Of a stretch of DNA of 64,000 bases, positions 33,501 through 41,657 are shown piece after piece. The position numbers and the translations under genes are program-made. Below the pieces are notes generated by a model. That model searched no databases. It was not told the origin of the DNA and was given only the letters and a program-made list of their open reading frames with translations. Source of the stretch: Myxococcales bacterium (lineage in GTDB: Bacteria; Myxococcota_A; Polyangia; Haliangiales; Haliangiaceae); the NCBI GenBank assembly GCA_016706545.1, contig JADJJK010000034.1:1-64000 (forward strand), read 5' to 3'. Position 1 is the first letter of the stretch, and every line of letters starts with the position of its first letter.

Positions 33501-36288
33501 CCACCACGCCATCGCCGTCGGTGTCGGGTCCGTCGCAGCGGCCGGCGGGCGCCACAGTGTCGGTGCAGCCGCTGCCCACGGAGTCAGGGGTGCCGTCGTT
33601 GTTGCTGTCCGGATCGAGGTAGTCGGGGACGTCGGCGCCGTCGGTGTTGCGCGGCGTCGTCGGCGTCGGGTCGCCAAAGGTGTTGGTGTCGTCGATGGAG
33701 TCGGCGATGCCGTCGTGGTCCGTGTCGGGCCCATCGCACACCGAGTTGCCATTGGCGTCGGTGCAGCCCGAGCCACCCTCGATCACGTCGACCAGGCCGT
33801 CGTCGTCGGAGTCGAGGTCGCGGAAGTCCGGGGCGCTGTCGCCATCGGCGTTGGGCGCCGGCACCAGGGTCGCGTTGTCGGCCAGGCCGTCGCCGTTGGC
33901 GTCGGGCCCGTCGCACACTGCGTTGGCTGGGGTGGTGTCCGTGCAACCCGAGCCGCCCTCCACGCGGTCCGGAATCCCGTCGTTGTCGGTGTCGAGATCG
34001 CGGAAGTCCACCGCGCCATCGCCGTCGGTGTCTGGCGGAGTCTGGTTGGTGGCGCCGTCAGCCAGGCCATCCCCGTTGGAGTCCGCGCCATCACAGCGGC
34101 CGTTGCGCGGCGCCGCGTCGGCGCAGCCCGACGAGCCCTCGATCACGTCGGCGATGCCGTCGTTGTCGCTGTCGAGGTCGCGGAAGTCCGGGCGACCGTC
34201 GCCGTCGGTGTCGACGCGGCCCTCCACGTTGTCGCGCAGGCCGTCGCCATCGGCGTCGACGTCGCGGTAGTCGGGGAAGCCGTCGCTGTCGGTGTCGGGC
34301 CGGGTGGCGGCCGCGTCATCCGCGCGGCCATCGCCGTTGCCGTCGGCGCCGTCGCACACCCCGGCGGGGGCCATGGCGTCGACGCAGCCAGAGTCGCCCT
34401 CCACCAGGTCCGGGATGGTGTCGCCGTCGGCGTCCAGGTCGCGGTAGTCCGGCGTGCCGTCACCGTCGGTGTCGGGGCGGTCGGGGTATGTGCTGACGCC
34501 GTGACCGTTCTGCGCGTCGCGCGAGTTGACCACGCCGTCCCCATCGCTGTCGGGGCCGTCGCAGCGGCCATCCGCAGGCGCGGTGTCGGTGCAGCCGGAG
34601 TTGCCCTCGTGCAGATCGTAGAGGCCGTCGCCATCGGCGTCGACATCCAGGAAATCCGGCAGGCCATCGGCGTCGGTGTTGAGCGCCTGATCAGGCCCGG
34701 TGTTGTCGTCGTTCCAGTCGACCACGCCGTTGTCGGCGACCGTCTCGAAGGCGTTGCACAGGCCGTTGCTGCCGACGCCGCCCGGACAATCCAGCCGGCC
34801 GTTGCGAGTGGCGTCCGGCAGGTTCGGGTACGCCTCGATGACATCGAGGATGCCATCACCGTCCGCGTCCAGATCCAGGTGGTTGGCCACGCCGTCGCCA
34901 TCGCGGTCGTAGGCCTGCGGCAGCGAATCACAGATGTTGTCGTTGTTGGTGTCCGGGCAGACATTGGCCATGCCGTCGCCGCGGTTGTTGCGGTCGCGGA
35001 AGTTGGGCACGCCGTCGCCGTCCGCATCCGCGTCCGGCACCAGGTTCAGCGTGTTCTCCTGCCGGTCCGGAATGCCGTCGTCGTCGTCATCGATGTCCAC
35101 GCTGTCCAACACGCCGTCGCCGTCGCGGTCTGGGCTGTAGTGGATGGTGATGGTTGCGGTGTCACAGTCCGGGATCACCGCGTCGTTGTCACAGGCATAG
35201 ATGTCCAGCAGGTAGGTGCCAGGCACGTTGGGGTTGGTCGGGGTGAACGTGATCGCGCCGCTCGGCGCCACCGTGGCGGTGCCGCCAGCGGGCGTGTTGA
35301 TCACGGCCACCGAGGCCGGCGCCAGCGCGTCGCCCACGTCGGTGAGCAGGCTGGCGGTGTTGACGGTGACGCTCGGCGTGCCGAGCGCGGTGTTGATGAT
35401 GGTGCTGGCCAGCGCGGTCAGGTTGCACGCCGAGGCGCCGTTGGGCGCGAGGTTGGTGTACCGGACCTGCTCCTGCGACAGCAGGAAGAAGCCCATCTGG
35501 CCGGCCGGGAATACGTTGCCGGGGAACTGACCGGGGAAATCGGTGGGCCGCAGCAGCAGCTCCAGGCGCCCGCCGACGAGCACCTCTAGCCGATCGGGGC
35601 GATAGGTCACGTACGCGGTGTACGGCGTGTTGTCCGCCCAGCCAGTGGTGCCCAGGGTGCGCCCCAGCGCGAGCTGCGTCACGCACGAGGTGGTCGCGTT
35701 GTCACAGCGGCGCGCCGGGATGCCAGACGTCCAGGTGGTGTTCGCCCCGCCCGCGGGATCGAACGGCACGCCGCGGACGTGCGCCACGCGCAGGCCTGGC
35801 GGGATGCCTTCCTGCAAGCCCTGCTTCCAGTCCACCACCAGGTAGCTGGCGTTGGCGCTGGTTGGGTCCCCGGGGTCAAAGCCCAGCACCAGGCCGATGA
35901 CGTCGTCGTCCGCGACCTCCTCCACCTGCATGCGCACCGCGTACGTACCCTTGTAGGCGTCCTCGCCGAACAGCGCTACCGTGGGGCGCGCGGTGTTCAC
36001 CGTCTGCAGTCCTGTGGTTCCTGCTCCGCCTACCGTCCATGCGGCGGTCGATCCGGGGAAGTTTTGGATGTTGAGGTTGTTGAAGGAGACCATGCGCGCG
36101 CACGAGAACTCGGTCTCGATGTCGCACATCGCGCTACAACCATCACCATTGGTGTTGTTGTTGTCGTCACAACCCTCGGTGGGGCCAACCCGTCCGTCTG
36201 GGGCACCCCCTAGGCAGACGGCTTCTGCGGGGGTCCCGACGAGCAAGATCATGGCGCCTGCCGCCAGAGTAACTATCAAGCTTCGCAT
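30598..36288 (-). CDS. Giant TSP3-repeat / OmpA surface protein with internal sorting tail
   Basis: 1,896 residues from MRSLIVTLAAGAMILLVGTP (signal peptide 1-23). Domains in order: a DUF4215/Cys-rich repeat (about 35-65, CDDNNNTNGDGCSAMC); a lectin-like beta domain (about 65-290); one cadherin-like module; then some 900 residues of thrombospondin type 3 calcium-binding repeats (DxDxDGxxD). At about 1278-1312 is a MYXO-CTERM-like tail (GGGCSTSGGAGGAG, hydrophobic stretch, MGRRRRR). It is followed at once by a signal-peptide-like stretch (TTALAAGAAGAMLASAGQAQ), an outer-membrane-barrel-like domain (about 1340-1600), a second short TSP3 set, and a peptidoglycan-binding OmpA domain (VYFALNRAEIQKRSN, VEGHTDNQGN, NRRVEF). 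This looks like two surface genes fused in frame. TACCGT lies 8 bases before the ATG. Confidence 0.85.
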   Translation of the reverse strand: MRSLIVTLAAGAMILLVGTPAEAVCLGGAPDGRVGPTEGCDDNNNTNGDGCSAMCDIETEFSCARMVSFNNLNIQNFPGSTAAWTVGGAGTTGLQTVNTARPTVALFGEDAYKGTYAVRMQVEEVADDDVIGLVLGFDPGDPTSANASYLVVDWKQGLQEGIPPGLRVAHVRGVPFDPAGGANTTWTSGIPARRCDNATTSCVTQLALGRTLGTTGWADNTPYTAYVTYRPDRLEVLVGGRLELLLRPTDFPGQFPGNVFPAGQMGFFLLSQEQVRYTNLAPNGASACNLTALASTIINTALGTPSVTVNTASLLTDVGDALAPASVAVINTPAGGTATVAPSGAITFTPTNPNVPGTYLLDIYACDNDAVIPDCDTATITIHYSPDRDGDGVLDSVDIDDDDDGIPDRQENTLNLVPDADADGDGVPNFRDRNNRGDGMANVCPDTNNDNICDSLPQAYDRDGDGVANHLDLDADGDGILDVIEAYPNLPDATRNGRLDCPGGVGSNGLCNAFETVADNGVVDWNDDNTGPDQALNTDADGLPDFLDVDADGDGLYDLHEGNSGCTDTAPADGRCDGPDSDGDGVVNSRDAQNGHGVSTYPDRPDTDGDGTPDYRDLDADGDTIPDLVEGDSGCVDAMAPAGVCDGADGNGDGRADDAAATRPDTDSDGFPDYRDVDADGDGLRDNVEGRVDTDGDGRPDFRDLDSDNDGIADVIEGSSGCADAAPRNGRCDGADSNGDGLADGATNQTPPDTDGDGAVDFRDLDTDNDGIPDRVEGGSGCTDTTPANAVCDGPDANGDGLADNATLVPAPNADGDSAPDFRDLDSDDDGLVDVIEGGSGCTDANGNSVCDGPDTDHDGIADSIDDTNTFGDPTPTTPRNTDGADVPDYLDPDSNNDGTPDSVGSGCTDTVAPAGRCDGPDTDGDGVVDGEDDFPGFGTRPDRDGDGVVDNVDLDDDNDGIPDATERGKDTDGDGVTDDLDLDSDNDGLPDVAEAGHGQPDANGDGLIDCAGGFGANGLCNAVETTPDSGMARTPPVDTDGDGIPDFRDLDSDDDGLSDRQENGTRCADVPANGVCDGGDPDRDGSPSSADSSGGFGVGGYPVPPDTDNDGTPDYRDLDSDGDSIPDVVENGDGPADSNDDGRVDGPDRDGDGMRDVVDDSDGDGTPDAQDPGPPVFGGANPTTDTDGDGTPDARDQDSDNDGLEDEIEVGDDPHNPVDGDQDGKPDFQDPDSDNDMIGDNVDNCRTDTNPDQGDQGNDGLGDVCDSDDNDDGFDDGLGVSGGGCSTSGGAGGAGLGLMLVAAAVAMGRRRRRTAATTALAAGAAGAMLASAGQAQAQVSSQYSAERFQLTGHRDGILGVEWAEVNGHLTVDLGLWLGYANDPVNVYRMSDGDRVGSLVANRLGGDLVAAVRFKNRFELGVAAPLIVAQSNDLGSLMGAAPSGDLSGFGLGDLRLTPKVTLVRQSGRSPVSLALMLGVTLPTSTSDDYGGDDGVTASPALLVSRGRAVGIRLAAAMGYRARPKAQALNLVVDDEVFGQLGAAYRWSNSFEVDGTFDVATGADDVLGAFNRNHAEARLGAGYDVTRNLRAFGAAGAGVAEGFGTPDWRLLLGVRVATGGAPKEAPVLPPRVVDSDGDGLLDPDDRCVAEPETKNGFQDDDGCPDVDDPDGDKVIGAADGCPDTAEDIDAFEDGNGCPEPDNDQDGILDTEDACREVPGVAAMRGCPDPDRDGDTVVDRLDNCPDEPGEVDNQGCKAKQRVKISEGKIEILDIVYFALNRAEIQKRSNSLLDEVARVLNAHPEISKIRVEGHTDNQGNDAYNKSLSQRRADAVRVYLVKQGVDAARLEAMGYGEEQPKADNTTKEGRASNRRVEFTILGADGVEVRPTGPTQETMEK
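32365..32367 (-). other. Possible internal start codon at sorting-tail/signal-peptide junction
   Basis: In-frame ATG at residue 1308 (MGRRRRRTAATTALAAGAAG). If used, it would give a 589-residue OmpA-family barrel protein with an ordinary signal peptide. A ribosome site is not evident on the minus strand. Confidence 0.35.
32450..35130. repeat. DNA repeats encoding TSP3 calcium-binding units
   Basis: Degenerate repeats of GCCGTCGCCGTCGGTGTC type on the plus strand encode GDGxxDxxDxDxD units on the minus strand. Their regularity creates a stop-free shadow frame of over 1,600 codons on the other strand. Confidence 0.85.
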
Positions 36289-36296
36289 AGGACCCC

Positions 36297-36302
36297 ACGG
36301 TA
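36297..36302 (-). promoter_or_regulatory. -10-like box TACCGT before TSP3/OmpA gene
   Basis: TACCGT on the minus strand lies 8 bases before the ATG at 36288, with no ribosome site. The 36303-36585 remainder up to the adenosine deaminase gene shows no gene. Confidence 0.35.
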
Positions 36303-36585
36303 CGCGGAAACCCCCAGCCGCGCAAGATACCGGCGGGGTAGGTTCGCGCTCCACCCATATGACGCCCTCCGTCATCGTCAACAAAGACCGCAGATAACTG
36401 CTGGCCCCTCATCCGATCTCCATGAGATCGCGAAGGGTTTCTCCCTGCTGTGGCGACCATTCGCACCAACGCGATAGCTGGGGTATGGCCAGGGTAGCGG
36501 TCGGCGAGCGCCCCTGGGAGGCGGTAAAGGAGCCACCCGGCCGACTCGGAGTTGCAGGCCCGGCGGGCCAGAGAGATAGTGAGCA

Positions 36586-37722
36586 ATGGCTGTCCCCCTG
36601 CCCTTCGAGCTGCTCTTGCGGCTCCCCAAGACTGACCTGCACTGCCATCTGGATGGTTCGCTGCGGATCGACTCCATTCTCAACCTCGCGCGCAAGCACA
36701 AGGTCGCGCTCCCCACCTTCGACCGCGGCGAGCTGTTCTCCATGCTCTATGCCGGAGAGTCGTGCAGCTCGCTCGATGAGTATCTCAAGGCCTTCGACAT
36801 CACGCTCAGCGTGATGCAGACCGAAGAGGGGCTCGAGCGCGCGGCGTTCGAGCTAGCCGAGGACGCGTGGCGCGAGAACGTGCGCTACATCGAGGTGCGC
36901 TACTCGCCGCTCTTGCACACGCGCGAAGGCCTGCGGCCCGCGCAGGTGGTGGAGGCCGTGGTGCGTGGGCTGCGCCAGGCCAAGCGGCAGCTCGGCATCC
37001 GCTATGGCGTGATCCTGTGCGCCATTCGCTCGCTGGGCCCGGAGTCCAGCCTGCGCATCGCCGAGCTGTGCGTGGCCTTCAAGAACCGCGGCGTCGTCGG
37101 CTTCGACCTGGCGGGGTCGGAGGTCAACAACCCCGCCAAGCTGCACCGGCAGGCCTTCCAGCTCGTCATCGACAACAACATCAACTGCACCGCACACGCA
37201 GGCGAGTCGTTTGGTCCGGACTCCGTACACCAGGCCATCCACAAGTGCGGCGCCCACCGCATCGGACACGGCACGCGCCTGATCGAGAGCGGCGACCTGC
37301 TCAACTACGTCAACGATCACCGCATCCCCATCGAGGTGTGTCCGTCCTCGAACCTGCAGACCAAGGCGGCGTCGAGCTGGGAGACCCACCCGGTGGACTT
37401 CTTCGTCGACTACGGCCTGCGCGTGACCATCAACACCGACAATCGCCTCATCACCGACACCACGGTGACCAAGGAGCTGCACCTGTGCCACCAGCACTAC
37501 GGCTGGTCGCTCAACACGATCAAGGAGATCATCATCGCTGGCTTCAAGAGCGCGTTCATGCCCCACCGCGAGAAGAGCGACTTGCTCGCCGAGATCAGCG
37601 CCGAGCTGGCCACCATCCAGGAGCCCGGCCGCGAGCCGGCGCGGCCCGACGTGGTGCAGGTAAGCGCTCCCGCAAGACCCGCCAAGGACGGAGAGACCAA
37701 GGTCGCGAGCTCGCCTTCATGA
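36586..37722 (+). CDS. add: Adenosine deaminase
   Basis: 378 residues. Zinc and catalytic motifs of the ADA family are all present: TDLHCHLDG (His19, His21), HAGE at 204-207, GHG at 227-229, and NTDN with Asp285. The last motif is NTDNR rather than NTDDP, a variant known from actinobacterial-type adenosine deaminases. The enzyme deaminates (deoxy)adenosine to (deoxy)inosine in purine salvage. The C-terminal ~40 residues are a Pro/Ala-rich tail beyond the usual end. It is a single gene divergent from the TSP3/OmpA gene. Confidence 0.95.
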   Translation: MAVPLPFELLLRLPKTDLHCHLDGSLRIDSILNLARKHKVALPTFDRGELFSMLYAGESCSSLDEYLKAFDITLSVMQTEEGLERAAFELAEDAWRENVRYIEVRYSPLLHTREGLRPAQVVEAVVRGLRQAKRQLGIRYGVILCAIRSLGPESSLRIAELCVAFKNRGVVGFDLAGSEVNNPAKLHRQAFQLVIDNNINCTAHAGESFGPDSVHQAIHKCGAHRIGHGTRLIESGDLLNYVNDHRIPIEVCPSSNLQTKAASSWETHPVDFFVDYGLRVTINTDNRLITDTTVTKELHLCHQHYGWSLNTIKEIIIAGFKSAFMPHREKSDLLAEISAELATIQEPGREPARPDVVQVSAPARPAKDGETKVASSPS

Positions 37723-38503
37723 CGAGCTGACGGCGGGCGCGCGGTCTAGCGCGGTCTCTCATGATCCTACACATCATGCACGCAGACCCCCGACGACGAG
37801 CCTGACCCAACAGGTGTGACCCGACCACCGTGCTTGATTTCAGCCACGGTGCTCGACCGACCACCGTGCTGGGCCTACCCACCTCCCACGCGCTCACCCT
37901 TGTCGTTACCTGACGATCCGTTCCGGGTTCTGGGTTCTGGGTCAAAAACCAAAAAAACTCAGGGTTCTGAAAACAGCAGGGGCTGTGTGGCGGTGTGGAG
38001 AGGCGCGCCGCCCTCCCAGGCACGCCTGCTGCACCTGGCCGTCCTGCGCCTCTCCAAGGGCTGTGGTCAACCGCGCCGCTTACGCGCACCACGCACGCCC
38101 TGCTCGACGGGCGCGGTTGTCCACAACCCGCCACCGTCCACAGCCCCGAGGCTTCCGCGGAAACGCGCTGCGACCTGGATCACACCACGTTTCCGCGGAG
38201 GTTTCCGCGATCTCGATCCCAGGTCCCGGCTCGCTCGCGTCCGCCTGCCGGACGCACTCACCAACTGTAGATCTTCTATCCAGTATCCATATCAAACCCA
38301 ACATTCCTCTTGACACCTTCCGCGCCCGCGCACCCTCCGCGCCGCCAACCCGCCGCGTTCTCGTCACCAGCGGCCCTCACGCGCGGCACATTGCCCATCT
38401 CCCTGAGTACCCCACGAAACCTCGCGCCGCCCGCGCTTCCGCGGCTCCTGGGGCACGCCAGGCGCCAAGTCCGGCGCCGAGAACCGCCGTGCTACAAAGC
38501 CTC
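37723..38503. other. 781-base intergenic region with repeats
   Basis: No gene seen. It holds CGACCACCGTGCT twice (about 37822 and 37857), an A+T-richer stretch at 37920-37975 with GGGTTCTG direct repeats, palindrome TTCCGCGGAA (38153-38162) with related copies near 38190-38207 and 38437-38444, and the 18-mer CGTCCGCCTGCCGGACGC (38238-38255) also found in both Rpn-like repeats. Confidence 0.6.
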
Positions 38504-39157
38504 ATGAGCGAGCCTCTCTCCGTCGAGGAAATTCAAGCGCTCGGCGAGCACATCGCCGAGCAAGCCGTCCACCTGGACGCCGCCATGCATCGCTTGCTCG
38601 CTGATCTGCGGACGTTCGACGCGGCCGGCGGCTGGTACCGCCAGGGCTTTGGCACCTGCGCCCACTGGCTGAGCTGGCGCGTCGGCTGGGACCTTGGCAC
38701 TGCGCGCGAACACCTGCGCGTGGCCAGGGCCTTGCACACCTTGCCGCAAGTATCAGAGGCCTTGTCTTCCGGGAAGATCTCGTATTCCAAGACGCGCGCC
38801 ATCACGCGAGTGGCCACCGCCGCCACCGAAGCGGTGCTCCTCGGCTACGCGCAGCACTGCACCGCCAGCCAGCTCGAGACCGTGTGCCGCAAAGTGGGCG
38901 TGCTTGGCGCCGACGCCGCCAGCCGAGCCACGCGCCCGCACGACAGCGAGCGCTACGTGGCGCACACCACGACGGCCTCGGGCATGGTGTGCGTCAAGGC
39001 CTGCCTGCGCCCTGACGAGGCCGCGCTGCTCTTGCAAGTGCTGCAGCAAGCCGCGGTGGACTGCACGCGCGCGCCGGCGGAGGCTTCCGCGGAAACGTCG
39101 GCGGCTTCCGCGGAGACGTCCGCACCTGCCGAGCGAGCGACGGACGTTTCCGCGGAG
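38149..39157. repeat. TTCCGCGGAA palindrome family, outside and inside the HNH gene
   Basis: Copies at 38153 (TTCCGCGGAA), 38190 (TTCCGCGGAG), 38437, 39085 (TTCCGCGGAA), 39106 and 39148. The 18-mer GAGGCTTCCGCGGAAACG is exact at 38149-38166 and 39080-39097, and ACGTTTCCGCGGAG is exact at 38187 and 39144. In the gene these copies encode the SAETSA stretches. Confidence 0.75.
38493..38498 (+). promoter_or_regulatory. -10-like box TACAAA before HNH gene
   Basis: TACAAA lies 5 bases before the ATG at 38504, with no ribosome site. Confidence 0.3.
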
Positions 39158-39934
39158 ACACGGAGCACTACCGCCGCGCGCCGCCCGTACAACCGCGCCG
39201 ATGGCTTGATGGCCCTGGTCCACACCTACGCACGAGGTAGCCGCGCCGAGCGCTCGCCCGTCGAGCTGATCGTCACGGTGCCCGCGGCGCTGCTGCAGCA
39301 AACCGCCGCGACCACCGACTCCGCCACCGCCGACTCCGCCAACGATATCTCCGCCACCACCGATGTAGCCATCGCCCCCGCCTCCTTCACCGACCGCGGC
39401 GCCTCGCTGCCAGTCGCCCTAGCCGTCGAGGCCGACCTCGCGCTCTCTCCGCAGGCCACCCGTCGCCTGGCCTGCGACTGCGGTCTGGTCGTCGCCACCG
39501 TCGGGACCGGCGCCTCCATCGACAACACCGAGCCCCTCTCCGTCGGCCGCAAGACCCGCACCATCCCCGCCGCCCTCAAGCGCGCCTTGCTCCTGCGCGA
39601 TCGCACGTGCCGCTTCCCCGGCTGCGATCATCGCCTGTTCTTCGAGGGCCACCACCTGCAACACTGGGCCGATGGCGGCGAGACCAATCTCGACAATCTC
39701 GCGCTGCTCTGCTCGCATCACCGCGTCCACGAGCGCGGCTATCGCATCACGCAGTCCGCCGCTGGCGCCTCGCCTTCGAAGATCCGCAGGGCCGCGCCGT
39801 CGTCCCGCTGCCGCCGCGCCCGCGCCGACGCTGCTTGGCTGGCCCGCGATCCATGCCGCGCGCGCCGCCAACGCCGCCTTGCCGCTGACAGCCACCACCG
39901 GTCAGTGCCGCTGGCGCGGCGAGCGCGTCGATAG
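38504..39934 (+). pseudogene. DUF222 / HNH endonuclease, 3' end frameshifted
   Basis: 476 codons in the open frame. Residues 1-170 are the DUF222 helical domain (MHRLLADLRTFDAAGGWYRQ, CAHWLSWRVGWDLGTAREHL). About 185-220 is a SAETSA low-complexity insert. The HNH domain near residues 345-415 is complete (CRFPGCDHRLFFEGHHLQHW, ETNLDNLALLCSHHRVHE). After GYRIT (about 39755) the natural C-terminus seems to continue in the next frame (LAFEDPQGRAVVPLP) and then in the third (LLGWPAIHAARAANAALPLT), matching the usual order of this family, so two single-base losses are likely. Nuclease function may survive because the HNH core precedes the shifts. These genes are multicopy and mobile-like in GC-rich bacteria. 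Confidence 0.75.
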
Positions 39935-40527
39935 CTGGGACGCCGCCGCTACCGTGACGCGCATCCAGCGCCGCGCCGACGCAGCAGGGCCCCTCGCACC
40001 TCCGCCCCGCCGCCAGCAACCCGCCGCCCGCGTTCCCCGCCACCCTCACCACCCTACCACCTCAACCCCGACCCCCTCGTCGCCGATCCCCGCTCGACCC
40101 CGATGGCCTCCCCTGCGCGGCCTCTGGGGGCCTCGACCGCCACAGCGCCATCGAGCGCTGGGTCCTCGCCGAGATGGAAGCCACTGGCGTCGATCCCCTC
40201 TCCGTCGGCCGCCCCTTGCCGGACCACCTGCAGCACCCGTCCCAGCGCCCATCGCAGCGTCGGTCGTAACGTCCGTCGAAACATCCGCCGAACATCCGCC
40301 CACCTCGCGCTAGCAGCAACGAGGCGCGTTGGCCCGCTGCTAGCGCGGTCAGCCCGGGCGCCGCGCGCTCCGGCTCCCGCCTCGCGGGCGTCGAGGAGCT
40401 TGAGCGCCCGCCGCACGGGTCGCGGAATCTTCAGACGGTGCGGGTCTGGTCCGAATGCCATGCATACGAAACCAGCCGCGCCAACGAGATATGTCCGGAA
40501 TGCGGATCGGACTTCCGGTCGCCGGTA
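39935..40527. other. Degraded tail of the HNH gene and intergenic sequence
   Basis: The third-frame continuation of the HNH gene (CRWRGERVDSWDAAATVTRI) runs on to about 40312 and ends with SVVTSVETSAEHPP, echoing the SAETSA insert. In another frame 40093-40269 reads DRHSAIERWVLAEMEATGVD, also protein-like. No intact gene; 40313-40527 shows nothing. Confidence 0.5.
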
Positions 40528-41499
40528 CTAGGGCTCTGCGAACCGCAGCCCGCGCTCGGCAGACCAGGTGGCCACAAGGTCTGCCGTCCGCACCTTGGCC
40601 CACGAGAACAGGGGCACGAGCTCCGCTGGCGACCTCGGCGACGGCGATGGCAGAAGGCCCATGGCGAAGGCCAGGAGGCCGCACAGCTCGCGCCCGTCGA
40701 GCTGTGCGCGCACCAAGGAGAACGGGATCGAGCCGTGCAGCTTGGCCAGCTTGACCAGGCCGGCGGCGGGAGACTCCGCCGAGTCCCGCTCCGCAGACGC
40801 GGGCTCCACCAGCAAGAAGTGGTGGCGATAGGTCGGGGTGGGCACGCCAAGGAGCTGCTGCAAGAGCACCTGCGTGGCCGTCGAGGACGCGATGTCCCTG
40901 CCGCGCACCACCCGGTTGACGCCGCCGGCGGCGTCGTCAACCACCACCACGAGCTGATACGCCAGCGCGCCGTCGCGCCGCCGCACCACCGGATCCCCGA
41001 GCTCGAAGGCGGGGGTCTGCGACAGCTCCATGCCCCCTTCATCGATGAGGGTCACCTCGTCGTCCGGTAACCTGGCGCGCAGCACGTCGGGGACCGCGCG
41101 CCAGCCGCCGGGCGGCAGCGGTCTCCCGCGACACGTGTTCTCGTACGCCCAGCCGCCGTCCGGGGCCCGGCGACCGCCGCGACGCTCCCCGCGGGTGCAG
41201 GTACACGGGTAGAGCCGCCCTGCGGCGGCCAGCGCATCGAGCGCCTCCTCGTGCCGCGCCCGCCGCTCGCTCTGGAGCTCCACGCCGTCCCAGTCAAGGC
41301 CCAGCCAGTCCAGCGCCCCGCGCATCTGCTCGGCCCACTCAGGACGGCAGCGCGTGTGGTCCACGTCCTCCAGACGGAGCAAGGCGCGCCCGCCGGCGCT
41401 GCGGGCGTCCAGCCACACCAGGAGCGCTGACAGGAGCGTCCCAGGATGAGCGAACCCCGTGGTTGACGGGGCGAAGCGAGACACGAGACCGGTCACCAA
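40528..41499 (-). CDS. gluQ: Glutamyl-Q tRNA(Asp) synthetase
   Basis: 323 residues. Class I synthetase signature RFAPSTTGFAHPGTLLSALL (HIGH equivalent HPGT), LLRLEDVDHTR, a zinc site YPCTCTRGE...YENTC, and VNRVVRGRDIASSTATQVLL; the KMSKS loop is KLAKLHGS. It lacks the anticodon-binding domain of full glutamyl-tRNA synthetases, which defines GluQ/YadB. It attaches glutamate to queuosine-34 of tRNA(Asp). The first codon is TTG (41499), followed by GTG (41496), either of which could be the start; TAATAC stands 6 bases before the TTG. Confidence 0.9.
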   Translation of the reverse strand: MVTGLVSRFAPSTTGFAHPGTLLSALLVWLDARSAGGRALLRLEDVDHTRCRPEWAEQMRGALDWLGLDWDGVELQSERRARHEEALDALAAAGRLYPCTCTRGERRGGRRAPDGGWAYENTCRGRPLPPGGWRAVPDVLRARLPDDEVTLIDEGGMELSQTPAFELGDPVVRRRDGALAYQLVVVVDDAAGGVNRVVRGRDIASSTATQVLLQQLLGVPTPTYRHHFLLVEPASAERDSAESPAAGLVKLAKLHGSIPFSLVRAQLDGRELCGLLAFAMGLLPSPSPRSPAELVPLFSWAKVRTADLVATWSAERGLRFAEP

Positions 41500-41505
41500 G
41501 CGCGA

Positions 41506-41511
41506 GTATTA
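41506..41511 (-). promoter_or_regulatory. -10-like box TAATAC before gluQ
   Basis: TAATAC on the minus strand lies 6 bases before TTG (41499) and 9 before GTG (41496), without a ribosome site. Confidence 0.4.
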
Positions 41512-41657
41512 CCCAAAAGCGTAACTCGCGGCGACATGTGGCAGCTCGCGGGCCGCGGCACCGCAGCGCTCGCCGCTCCCGGGCCGCTCGCGATCGCGCA
41601 GGCGGAAATTGCGCGCAATCGCGCCGCTTCGTGCGTGTCAGGATCTACGGAGACGAC

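Noticed and set aside
30616..35589. Stop-free 1,657-codon frame opposite the TSP3/OmpA gene
   Set aside because: It is the antisense image of the regular DxDxDG repeats; composition is Val/Ala/Gly/Arg repeats with no domain, and the minus-strand reading has clear domains.
36586..37722. NTDNR instead of NTDDP in adenosine deaminase as a possible inactivating change
   Set aside because: The same form is found in active actinobacterial-type adenosine deaminases; all zinc ligands are present.
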